Assembly: GCA_004519485.1 (NCBI GenBank)
Contig: CP038133.1
Location: forward strand, 1-64,000
From: Nannochloropsis oceanica
Lineage: Eukaryota > Sar > Eustigmatophyceae > Eustigmatales > Monodopsidaceae
Direction: 5' to 3'
Length of the DNA: 64,000 nt
Shown here: positions 46,501 through 57,224 of the stretch, piece by piece
How positions within the stretch are numbered: position 1 is the first letter of the stretch
Layout of the letters: each line of letters starts with the position of its first letter
Program-made: the position numbers and the translations under genes
The notes under the pieces: generated by a model
What the model was told of the DNA's origin: nothing
The model's database searches: none
The model's input: only the letters and a program-made list of their open reading frames with translations

Positions 46501-48135
46501 CGTGATTTCAGAATTTGTCGTTTCCTCCTTCCCTCCCTCCCTTTCTCTCTCCCCTACTTCCTTTCTTCCTTCCTTCCTCTCTTCTCTACCCTGCCTGTCT
46601 CTCATCATACGAAGTCATCGGTTTGCTTTACCGACATTTTGTTTTCCCCTCCTCCCTCCTTCCTTCCCTTTCTCCCTTCCCCCCTGCCTCGTTCCCTCCC
46701 ACAGGACAACTTGATGATGGTCGAGATCAATAGCAGCGAGGATTGGATCGTGATGGATTTCACCTTTCCCACCAAGAGCGTCAGTGAAGATGAAGATTTT
46801 TCCTTCGCTTCCTCCGCGTTACGAGGGGCTGCTGGAGAGCAAGACAAGGAGGAGAGGAAGGCAGGGGTAACGGGCTTGGAGGCCATATTCCAGCTGGTGC
46901 ATTTAATTATGACCGACTTCAAATGGGAGAATGATGCGTTGCAACGGGCGAAAAAGCTGTATGCGCAGGGGCATGACATGACCGTGAATTCGTTGGAGGG
47001 CGCGGGGGCGGAGGAAATTAGTAAGAGTATGTGGGATGGGGATTTGCGGTTTTTGTCTATCGCAAGGGAGGACATCGAGGACTTGACGTTGGAGGATGTT
47101 AAGGGGGCAGTAACGGCTCAGATGACAACGGACTCGACTGAGGTATCGATCGTGGGGGATTTCGAAGGTGAGGAAGTGGAGGGTTTGGCGTTGAAATATT
47201 TGGGGAGCATCCCGGAGAGCAAGAGGAAGGAGGGAGCAGGGGGGAGGGACGGAGGGGGGAAGGAGATGATCATGCCGTTGCCAACTGCTGTGACCGATCC
47301 AAGCAAGAGGTTCATGCAGGTGCATTTGCCGGATTCGAACCCACGGGCGTTTGTGTATGTGAGTGGACGGACGCCGAATAGATGGGGATACATGCCTGTG
47401 AGTTCGGTGGTGGGGGCCACAGGGGAGAGGGAGGGAGAGGGTCCGAGGCGGCTGGTGGATTATCTCGCGAGTGTGGCACCAGATGCTGACGAGGCCGCAA
47501 AGGTGAGGAGGCATCAGGCAGGGTTCCCGTTTGCGAGTTTGTTGTTAATTCAAGAGATTATGAATAGACGGTTGTTCTCAAACATACGGGAGAAGAAGCA
47601 GCTGACCTACGATGCGAATTTTAGGTGGCATCCATATGACCTGTATGAAGGAGGCTGGTATAGCGTGCAGATTGCGGCATCTCCGGAAAGTGCCGCGCAA
47701 GTGTTATATGCGTGTTTGGAGACTTTTGAAGAGCTCAAGACGGACTCTCCCATTAGCCACGACAACCTTGATAGTGCCAAAAAGGTGATTGTGAACAAGC
47801 ACAACAACGAAGCGCAGCTCAACCGGTATTGGACTGACTTGATGAGCGGGATTCAACTGGATGCATTGCCCGTAAAGGACATAAATTTCGTTCGAGATTT
47901 CCTGCCATTGGTGCAGAGCATTACCGTTAAGGACTTGCAGCTGGTGTTGGGGACCATTGAGTTGGACGAGAGTAAGATCTGTACATGTCTAGCGATTAGT
48001 GAGACCACGGGAAGTATGGGCGGGCCGGGGGGGATGGAGGAAGGGATGGAGGGAGGGGCGCCGATGCCGCAGCACATCAAACCGGGTGGGGGTTACTCCT
48101 CTACAATTCCCTTGGCGGCGGAAATGGGGAGGTAG
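43578..48135 (+). CDS. M16 zinc metallopeptidase, stromal processing peptidase-like
   Basis: Large M16-family metalloprotease, about 1300 residues in five in-phase exons (43578-44603, 44725-45449, 45675-46235, 46338-46497, 46705-48135). Stromal processing peptidases cut transit peptides from imported plastid proteins. The inverted zinc motif HIVEH starts near residue 224, and the third zinc ligand Glu is in ERAAILSEM downstream, as in active M16 enzymes. Further M16 modules follow; the last exon has the C-terminal RREKKQLTYD-like element (NIREKKQLTYDANF). The N-terminus combines a hydrophobic core (SPLLFLALVLSLVASSWAS) with a Ser/Arg-rich stretch and phenylalanines (GRGLFAAP, TAAFQNP), consistent with a bipartite signal-plus-transit leader for a secondary plastid. 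Other M16 roles, such as a general peptidase, remain possible. Intron 3 is one of the purine/pyrimidine paired introns. Confidence 0.85.
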
Positions 48136-49136
48136 GAGAAGAAAGGAGAACAGGTCCAGGGGAGCTGTTTTATATTGTGTGGCTAAGGGAGGAACAGCGG
48201 GAGTAAGAGGTCATCGTTATGGAGTGTGGAAGAGCAGGGCAGGTAGGAAGGGGGAAAGGCAGAAACAGCAGCAGCAGCGGCAGTCGCAGCAGCATCAGCA
48301 GCAGCAGCAGCAATGCAAGGGCCTTAAAAGACGACAAGAAATAAAATTGTGTGAAAATAGATTTACGTGATTAGTGTCTGCCAGCGAGGGGGTGGAAAAG
48401 ACGGGAGAGCAACGGGGAGCATGTCACTGTTCCGGCTGTCGAGAACGACGAAAAGAAGAAAGGGGGGGGGGGGGGAGGGGGAGGAATAAAAATAAAGAGC
48501 TTCGAGTTACGAGTGAAGTCTTTCTTTGCCATTGGATCAGTTTCTTTGCGTTCTTTTGGGACTGTCGATTTGGTTTTCTGTTCGGTTATGTGGGGTGGCG
48601 GTCGTGCGCCTGGGCCATCTGGATGTGGGTGGCAAGGTATAGAAGAGGCAGGAAAGAAATCGCTCCTTGCTTCTGGATTCCTGTTGTCTGGATGTAACGC
48701 CTGTGAATTCCAACGAGACACGAACTAACCAAAACGAGCACCAACACTCGCATATTCTCTCTGTCTTTCTTGTTTCTTTTCTTTTTTAAGGAGGGGACGA
48801 TCAATTCTTTTCTTTCTTCCCTTCCCCCCTCCTCTTCTTGGTATTTCTGTAAATGAATGAATTTGAGGGGGCATTGTCTATATCATAATCACAATAATAA
48901 GAATAATGACTTAAGAGCAGAAGACCTAAGCTTTGCGTTTCGCTGGTTTTTGTGCCATATGCTTCTCCTCACTGAGGGCGTTGATTGTGGTCGGTCGTTA
49001 CGGTGTTTCTTTTCCAATTCCCACCACCCTCCAATCCCCAGGGATCGCGTTTCCTTGCCAATTCATTTTCCTGACACACTCTTCCTAAAACAGACAATTC
49101 ACTCTCTTCCTCCTATCCCGCTCCTTGAAAAAAAAA
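48136..49136. other. Convergent 3' flanks of the M16 protease and TM9SF genes
   Basis: This 1-kb stretch lies between two stop codons. It contains a CAG-rich patch (48267-48312), a G homopolymer of about 14 nt (48462-48476) and an AT-rich part near 48890. No gene was seen. Confidence 0.5.
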
Positions 49137-51351
49137 TTAATCCACCTTGATCGACGAGAAAATCAGTCGGTTGAACCATAAGCTGGCGGCAAAGCCAATG
49201 CAGCCCGTCATCAAGAACATGCCCAGGGAGATAATGCTCATGTATCCAAAATACAGCAGGTAGGTCGCGAACAAATTCGGCTGGACAATATTGGTGAAAT
49301 ACACAGCAGAGTACAATAAGACATACATCGCAGTCGACCCCGAGGAAAGGAAGGAACGCCACCACCAGTTGTAGTCCTCATTACACAACTGAAAGTAGGT
49401 CATGACAATCGTGATCTCCGCGCAAGTGACCAGTAGGATCGTAAAGACTAGCAACAGGAATCCAAACACATAGTAGTAAGCCCCCAACCACATGCTGGTC
49501 AAGATGAAAAACAACTCCACAAAACAAGCACCGAAAGGCAAAATCCCCCCCGCCAGGATTACAAAAGACCTTGACAAATACCAAGGCTGATCAGGGATCT
49601 CCCTCGGGATGTTGGAGGTCACGACAGGGAAGGTAATTGCATCGCGCTTGTAGCCCAGATACGCCCCCATGAAAACAAGGGGTACACTAATGCCGAACCA
49701 GAGCGTTAGCAACTTCAACATCTCAAGAAACGGCACAGCACCCGAGGATCCGTAGGAGACGTCAATGAAATCCAAGCAGAGGAAGACGGTGAAGCAGATG
49801 GACGGATACCACAACGCTGTGAAGACCGTGCATTTTTGCCATTGCTTTCCCTTGAACGTCTTGTAGAGTCGCGCGGAAACAAAGCCAGCCACCGATCCCA
49901 TCAGGACGTAGGTGAGCAAAACAGCAATCATCAAAGACCCACGATTCGCCGGAGAAAGGAAACCGACGGCAGCAAAAACAATGGTGAAGAAAGCCATCAT
50001 CAAAAGCTGGGCCCCTGTGCCCACCATCACAGACAAGAGCATTGGGTGAGAGGTGGGGGGACGGAAGACATCGGCATGCACCAGCTTCCACCCGCTCTCT
50101 TCCCGCTCCTCGGCCCGATCCTCCTCGGTCGGTACGCGGTTATACCTCGTAATATCCCGACACAAATTCCGGATCAAAATCATGGCGATCATTCCCGTCA
50201 AAAACAAAACGATCAACGCCGAATTGGCGATGGAGAACCAATGCACCTTATCCGTCTTGGTGTGATCCATGTTGAGGTAGATGTCCCATCGAGAAGCCCA
50301 TCGGACGTCACTCGCCTCCCACTGCACGTCATAGGAAAAGTGGATCACTGCCCCGTCCTTGATCTCTGCCGGGCCGGCCGTCCCACTTTCAAGGGCCTCA
50401 CAGGTGGTCAGGGACGGAGTCGCGCCCTCCCCGAGTTTATGGTCGATCGAAAAAGGACGGACACGGAACCCCACCACGCGGAACGCATCCTGCCCATCCA
50501 CCCGGTGATAATCCAGATAAATCCTCACGTGGTTATGCAAGGCGAAGACCTCTTGCTTCTCGTCCGTCAGCCCCACCAGGAAGCCACGCGAGTAGTAGGT
50601 GGTCTGGTACACATCGTCCACCATCACAGATGCCGCCGGCAAGTTATCAATAATCCAATTATGACTGTACCCCTCCAGAATCGCCTCCTTCAACTTGCTG
50701 ACGTCCTTCTTCGTCAAGGTTTGTGAGCACAGGAGCGTACAGGATTGATCAACCTTCATTTGAAGCTCGTAGGGGCTGTTTTCTATCCGGTCACCCGTGA
50801 GGAACTCGCCCAGATTCTCGCCGTAGTGGTGCACGCCATTGGCTGGGCGACAAAAGGGAAAGGAGTAGTAGTCGTAGGGGATTTGGGTTTGCGAGGAGGT
50901 GATCTTGTTCACCTGGTAGGGAGTGAGGGAAAATGGAGGAAGGAAATTGTGTGAGGTTGAGAGAAGAATGATGCTTGCGATCAGAGAGGGGGGGTGGGGG
51001 GGCACCTGTAGAGAGGGAAGGAGGGGCTGAGGGGTCAAGCCATCATTGAGATTGATTCCTTTCATGACGATGGTTTCCACATGGGCAGGGGTGGAGACAA
51101 CGTGAGGGACACCTAGTAGGGACGCAACACGCAACCATCACTTGGCCACATCCACCGACTCACACAACCCACATCACGTAGTCCCTCCCTCGCTTCCACT
51201 TGTAGGCGGAGTCTGAACCTACCTTGAGCTCTACGCGCTGGCCCTCCACAAAGTTGGTCGGGGCTACGCCGGGCAAGTAAAACCCAGAGGCTAAAGGTGC
51301 TGCAACGGCGGCAGCGGCAGCCGAGGCCGCAAGGATGCGCATAGGGGCCAT
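49137..51351 (-). CDS. Endomembrane protein 70 / TM9SF family, two exons
   Basis: Nine-pass Golgi/endosomal membrane protein, about 634 residues. Exons 51351-51223 and 50912-49137 join in phase 0 across the conserved VELKVNKITS. The short first exon is a cleavable signal peptide (MAPMRILAASAAAAAVAAPL) plus GFYLPGVAPTNF. A luminal domain with IPYDYYSFPFCRP follows, then nine hydrophobic segments from about residue 280 on. The C-terminus ends KVD, matching the KXD/E motif that family members use for COPI-dependent Golgi retention. Membership in the family is certain from these motifs; cargo and exact compartment are inferred from relatives, which act in protein sorting and adhesion. Confidence 0.95.
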
Positions 51352-52422
51352 TCCTATATGTTTGTATATGGCATGGGTGTCGCAGTGAGTGGAGAGTGTG
51401 GTGTGGTGTGTGACCCTTGTGTTTGCAGCGGATGTCCCTGACAGAGCAAGGCATTTGCCCATGGGTATTCTTGTGAAACGGGCTCCTTGCTTGCGCTGTC
51501 ACCCTTCGTTGCGAGGTCCATGAGCCACCGCCTACAAACCCCACCTAATGGTTGAGAGAATGAGACGGCAGCGAAGTCTGTGGTGCAGGGTATGTGGTGA
51601 TTGAATCTATTTATGGCTTTGAAGGGAGTGATAGCGCGGCCCAACACGATTATGACGATGATGATGCCGACTTGCAATAATCTTTCAAAGCGAAAACGTT
51701 GGAGTCTTAAAGCCTTGGTGGCCGCAATTGCCCTGCTGTCATAGATAAGCACAATAACTTCCTTCGGGATTCATGGGGAAGGTGTTGGCCGGGCGGGTGA
51801 CAAAGAGGGCCGGCCCCTTAGACGGCACAGAAGCTTGAGTGTCGGTTACGAGTGATCAGTTTTGAATTGTGGGCCCACCTCACTTTCCTCCGCTTTTTCT
51901 TACGTCTTTGTCATTGACTCGATCTTTCCTTTGTTTTGGCTTTATTTTCTTCCTTTTTTGCAATTCTTCTGTTCGTAGGACTTCTTTACCTTAGTCAATT
52001 GTCTGTATATCCCTTTCGTAGGGCCAGAATATGTATATTAACGTGCTCGGAACAAACATCCCTGGATTCCCTGAACAAGTAAAATCCGCCCAGCACCCAT
52101 GGCCTGGCTCTGCTGTAGCCATTGTTTTGAGATGTCCAGTTTTTAAAAAGGCGACAACGAATTATCTACTTTCCCAGCTGCCCGCTACTCCCCACAAGTC
52201 CTACTAAGACACTGAGGCCAATGGTGGAGTTGAGATGAAAGGAGTGAGGAAGAGAGGGAAAGAGGAGGGTAGTGTGTAATGCTGCTGCTGATTGCTGACC
52301 TGGAGAACGCATCGCAAACGAAAAGCATCGAGCACCAAAACAGTCCATGGGATATCTGTTGAATAATTGTACTTTTGGCATTGTGTTCAACTTTATGACT
52401 TTGTGGGTTCATTTCTCTCCAA
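51352..52422. promoter_or_regulatory. 5' flank of TM9SF and 3' flank of the Nudix gene
   Basis: About 1.1 kb. The half next to TM9SF (51352-51760) stays open in several frames but has no protein-like features. A T-rich run lies near 51890-51980. No RNA gene or repeat was seen. Confidence 0.4.
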
Positions 52423-53662
52423 CTACTTTCGGTCTTCATCCCTCGGTGGGGCCGGGCAAAGGCTCGTGCCCTGTCTTGGCATGAGGTTCCGCTCCACCAC
52501 CGTCTCCTTCAATGAATACCAGTAATCTTTCAAAATGTGATTATGGTCAAACGACAACCTAATCAATTCTACATTCATCGCTTGCAAGGGAATCACAGAC
52601 ACGACCTTGGCGTCATCCCCCGCTTTGAATTTTCCGTGCACCTTCCCCACAAATACAGCACTGGCGGTGTGTCGCCGATCGTCGCGTTCAGAGTGGCTGT
52701 ACACGCCAAGCAGACGGAGGGCGTTGAGTGAGGTAGTGCCGATCTCTTCTTGGACTTTGCGGTTAACGGCTTCCTCCACGGTTTCGCCTGAGGGGGAGAT
52801 TGCAAGGGAGGTGCGGGAGGGAGGGAGGGGAGGGAAGGCAGTAAGGAAAGAAAGTCACCCAACAGAGAGCCGCAACGTCGACTCCTCCTTTTAAGACCAC
52901 TAAACCTCCTTTCGGCACCCCTCCTACCCGTCCATATCCCCCTCCTCTTTCCCTCCCTCTCCTCCCTCCTCCCAAATTCAAACTCACCGAGCTGTACAAA
53001 GCCACCCACACACGACATCCCTCTCCCATCCTTCCGCTTGATGAATACCAACGCCGTCACTGGCTCATTCTCCTTCTCGCTGTACTCCAGAATCGTGTCC
53101 ACACCCAAAGAAGGTCCACACCAGCAGGAGTCGTCAACAGCTGAACAGAAACATGAGCCCTTGTGGGACGAGGAAGCGCCCTTAACCTGCCAGATGAATG
53201 GGCCACGTTGCTTCCCTGCTGTGCGGAGGTGGCGAATGCCGATGAAGAAGGCGTAGAATATCACACCTTGAAGGGAGAGGCGGGGTTTGGAAGTGAGTGT
53301 GGAAGGGCTATAAAGCAACAAGACAGGAACCTTTCCCTCCGAATATGGGTGGGCATAAGAAGGCATGCCGCGGCCTGGACCTCACGGCCAAGCTTCGGTT
53401 CCCACAATCAGTGCAATAGATCAAACAAGGGAAAAAATGCGCGCACACGCAAGCTACGCATCCATCCCTCTTTCCTCGTAATCCCCATCCGCTTGGGCGG
53501 CAATATCTCTCCCACTCTTTACTCAATTTCTTCCCCCTCCCACGTACCAGTATAAATAGGGTTGTTGAAAATAAAGCGAAGCAACGGATAGAAGGCTTGT
53601 TTGAAACCCGGGATGGGTGGGCCCCGAGGAGTTTGCCTGGGGTGGTAAACCAGGTCGTTCAT
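52423..53662 (-). CDS. Nudix hydrolase-like protein with altered Nudix box, three exons
   Basis: Nudix-fold protein of about 252 residues, resembling ADP-ribose pyrophosphatase-type members, which hydrolyse nucleoside diphosphates linked to another moiety. Exons 53662-53548, 53266-52988 and 52787-52423 join in phase. The Nudix box is complete across intron 2 (GGFVQLGETVEEAVNRKVQE, then EIGT) except that the consensus R-E-U reads R-K-V: the first metal-binding glutamate is lysine. The two following Glu (EE) remain. Downstream, LLGVYSHSERDDRRH and LSFDHNHIL fit the ADPR-type fold. The N-terminal part has a hydrophobic stretch (YTGVIFYAFFIGIRHL) that may be a membrane anchor, and a Cys cluster CFCSAVDDSCWC that could bind metal. 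Activity may be lost or changed. The start at 53662 opens MNDLVYHPRQTP; nothing in frame upstream looks coding. Confidence 0.8.
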
Positions 53663-54537
53663 GACTTAAGGCAGGGAGAGGAATGCTGCTGCTGCCTCCT
53701 CTGCTGCTTTCCCTCTCCTTGCGAGGGATCATTCATGTGGGTGGTGGATGGTTCAGCAAAGAGATGTCAGTGTGTGCAGGATATATGCGCAACGAGCCAG
53801 GTCAAGAAATAGAGAAGTACGTTAATGCCCGCTCCAGGAAGGGCAAGGCCGGGGCATAGCAGGGCAGCAGGCAGCAGCATCGTGCTCGAGTCGAGTGCAT
53901 GGGGGTATGAAACCCAGCGGCCACCAGTGCTGCCCGGCAGTATAGTGCCCAAAAATTGTAATGCATGTCTTTGCAGTGGAGGACCAAGGGCCACTTTGAT
54001 GTGAACATGCTTGAGTATGGCCGTGACGAGAACGTCGACGCTCTCTAGGCTGTGATGCAAGAGGCCACAACAATCAACGAGTGTCCAAGATTTCGGTTCA
54101 CAAGTGACCTCGTTCCCCTTGGTTGGTCTTTCCTTTCCATCCTAATTCACAGTTCCAACAACACTGCGCACACCTCTATACAGCCCCCGCGCCGTCCTTG
54201 CTGCAGTCGGCGTCTTGGTGCATCCAAGATGCCTGTCATTTTTTGCGGAGGACTGCGGGCGACGCGGTCGTGTTTTCTTCCTTGGCTCCCTCCCCCTTCA
54301 TTTCTTCGCGGGCCCCCGCATCCCAAGCCCAACAACAAATTCACGATGAGGCCGGCGAGTCGTTAGGAGTGCAGATTATGTGGCTGCCGTTGTGATACAC
54401 ATTCTGTAGCGAGGCGATGGTTGCATACAGCCGTGACGTTGCTGTGTGCTTCTTTGTTCTGCTCTGCTCGTCCCAACCACCCTCACCCTAATCCATCCTC
54501 TCCTCCTCGACTTACACACCATCTCACAGACATCAAT
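53663..54537. promoter_or_regulatory. Divergent 5' flanks of the Nudix and IspH genes
   Basis: This 875-bp stretch separates the two starts. Composition is mixed and no repeat or gene-like ORF was seen. An upstream in-frame ATG at 54421 would extend IspH by 39 residues but would bury its signal peptide. Confidence 0.4.
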
Positions 54538-56090
54538 ATGTCACGGCCATCAACGCCCCTGCCGCGGGCGGCCATGCTGGCCTTGTTGTGGGCTTCCCTT
54601 GCCTCCGCCTTCCACACTCCTGCCTCCCCTGCCGGTCCTGGCGTCTGGGGCTTGAAACGCCGCGCACCTTCTGCCGCTGCCCTTCACGCGGCGGCAGATG
54701 GCGCCGAAGCTGCCTTGTCCCCGAAACAAGAACGTCGTCGCATCATTCAATCGCCCAACTTCCACCGACAAGGCTTCAAGGCGGAGAGTGCTGGGGTGGA
54801 GTCTCAGATGGTCTCTGAGTTCACTTCTCAGCTCATTAACGAAATGAAGGACACAAGCTACACCTACCAAAAAGGAGACCTCACTATCAAGCTTGCCAAG
54901 AGCTACGGGTTCTGTTGGGGCGTGGACCGGGCAGTGGCGATGGCGTACGAGGCCCGCGCGCACTTTCCTGAGCAACGTATCCATATTACCAATGAGATCA
55001 TCCACAACCCTGGGGTTAATGAACGCTTAGCTGAGATGGACATTGACTTCTTGCCCGTCCAGGGAGGGGAGAAACAATTCGATCATATCGAGAAGAATGA
55101 CGTGGTAATTTTGCCGGCGTTTGGGGCGACGATTCAAGAGATGCAATTGCTTGATAAGAAAGGGGTGCAGATTGTGGACACGACCTGCCCGTGGGTGGCG
55201 AAGGTTTGGACGGCGGTCGAGAAACATCGTAAGTTAGAGAGCACGAGTGTGATCCATGGAAAATGGGCGCACGAGGAAACGATTGCCACGGCAAGCTTTG
55301 CGGACGTGTTCATTATCGTGAAGGATATTCACGAAGCGGAGTACGTTTGCAATTACATTGTCAATGGAGGAGATAAGGCGGAGTTTATGGAGAAATTTAA
55401 GAATGCCATGTCGGAGGGCTTTGACCCGGACAAGGATCTAGTTAAGGTGGGGCTGGCGAACCAGACGACGATGTACAAGAGGGAGACTCGGGCGATCGGC
55501 CGGTTGTTTGAAAAGACGATGATGCACAAATATGGGCCCGCTGAGGTGAAAGACCATTATGCCGAGTTTGATACGATTTGCGACGCGACCCAAGAGAGAC
55601 AGGATGCGATCACGGAGTTGATGGAGGAGCCAAAGTTGGACTTTATTTTGATCGTGGGTGGGTTTGATTCGAGTAACACGTGTCATTTGAAAGAGATCCC
55701 GCACATGCAGAACATCCCGAGCTTTCACATTGACAGGGCCGAACGGATCACGGCAGACGGGAGCATTGAGCACCGGGAAATTGATGGGTAATGTCCTTCG
55801 TAGTGATATGTCCCTTTCTCCCTCCCAGCCTTTCCTCCCCCTCTTCCTGTATTTTAGGTTTCTGCTTGCTGCTTGCAAGGCGTTTTTAAATTCTAACTTT
55901 TCTTCTTCTTGTCCCACACAGATCCATTGTCGTGACACCCAACTTCCTGCCTGATGGACCCTTGACCATCGGTGTGACCAGCGGCGCCTCCACCCCTGAC
56001 GCGTACCTGCAGGAGGCCATTGAGAGGCTGTTTCTACTGAGGTCCTTGAAGGGGGCGAATGCGCCCAAGAAGGACGCGGTAAATGCTTAG
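54538..56090 (+). CDS. ispH: 4-hydroxy-3-methylbut-2-enyl diphosphate reductase (IspH/HDR), plastid
   Basis: Last enzyme of the plastid MEP pathway: reduces HMBPP to IPP and DMAPP using an iron-sulfur cluster. Exons 54538-55787 and 55922-56090 join in phase to about 472 residues. The three cluster cysteines are present: GFCWGV (about Cys126), DTTCPWV (about 217) and SNTCHL (about 382); HGKWAHEET and TSGASTPD supply substrate-binding residues. The start opens MSRPSTPLPRAAMLALLWAS and the junction reads ASAF followed by HTP, the heterokont signal/transit motif that directs import through a secondary plastid's membranes. The extra N-terminal region before the catalytic core (about 110 residues) is like that of plant and cyanobacterial HDR. 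The only intron sits close to the 3' end. Confidence 0.96.
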
Positions 56091-57224
56091 ATATCAGTAT
56101 TCCATGAAAAAGCCCAGGAAGGGAGAGAGAGAGATAAGAATGGTGGTTTCCTATGTTGGAGGAGGAATCTATCGAGCGATCCTTGTCGAGGAGCGGGTGG
56201 ATGTGCCCCAGGCGGATTCTGTGAGTGGTGGGGTGCAGTGGAGGATGAGGAGGCGTAAGGGAGGGAGTTGGGGAGGAAGGGAGGGAGGAAGGACATTCGG
56301 GGGACGGAGTTCCATTGAAGATGGAGAGGTTTATGAATATTTGAGGGGCATCTGCTCGATGATAGGAAGGTTGGAGGAGAATGAAAGAGGGAGGGTGGTT
56401 TTGTAGCATATCGTTTCCCCCCCCCTACCATTGTTATGAAGGAGTGATTTGATGAGTGGTTTAGCCATGTCGTATTTGTCTGTGATATTGTTTTTTCTTT
56501 TTAAATAAACAGCCGCGCCAGTTTTATCGAGCCAGATGGGTCTGATAGTGCGCGCCTGTGTGCATGAATGTGTGCGCAGGTGCGTCAACGTTCAAAATTA
56601 GGCACGCGTGTACCGGCCCTTGCGTCCGTCTGTGCCTCAGGATGATAGTTACGAAATAGAGAAGAAGTAGGTGGTGGGAAGGGATGAAGAAAACAAAGAA
56701 AAAAAATGAAAATTTTCACAAGAAGAATTGAGGAAATGCAAGGAGAAAAAGTGGAGAAGGGAAACAGGAAAACGAGGCGGTAATGTGAGCCGATACGCGT
56801 TTAATCCGCACATAACGACTCAAAAAAGGCTTAACTCCAGTACTCGCCGGGCCTGGTTCTGTCCCCCCTCCGTCCTTTCCATCCCTCTAGCCTCTCCTAA
56901 CGCCCTCCACCCGTTGCAGTATGGGTGCGTTGGACAATCAAAGCACGCTTTACAACCACTCACACGCACAACAACAAAAAATTAAAAAAGTGACGACAAT
57001 CCCAAAGCCATAACGAGAATGATTCTTCCTTTTCTAGCGCTATCATGGCAGGTAAATTGATGCAAAACACGAAGTCCCACGCAGGCGGGGCAGGGCTGAC
57101 CCCATGCATTGTTTGTCTGATAAATAAATAAAAATACACTTATCTGCAAGCTGGGCAATCTATATCAACAAAACGATAACTCCTCCCTCCCTCGCCCCCC
57201 CCCCCCCTCCCTCCCTTCTTCTCC
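56091..57224. other. Convergent 3' flanks of IspH and the ABCB gene
   Basis: This 1.1-kb stretch lies between two stop codons. The part next to IspH is purine-rich (GGAGG blocks to 56300); 56660-56790 is A-rich; a C homopolymer lies at about 57197-57207 near the ABCB stop. No gene was seen. Confidence 0.5.
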
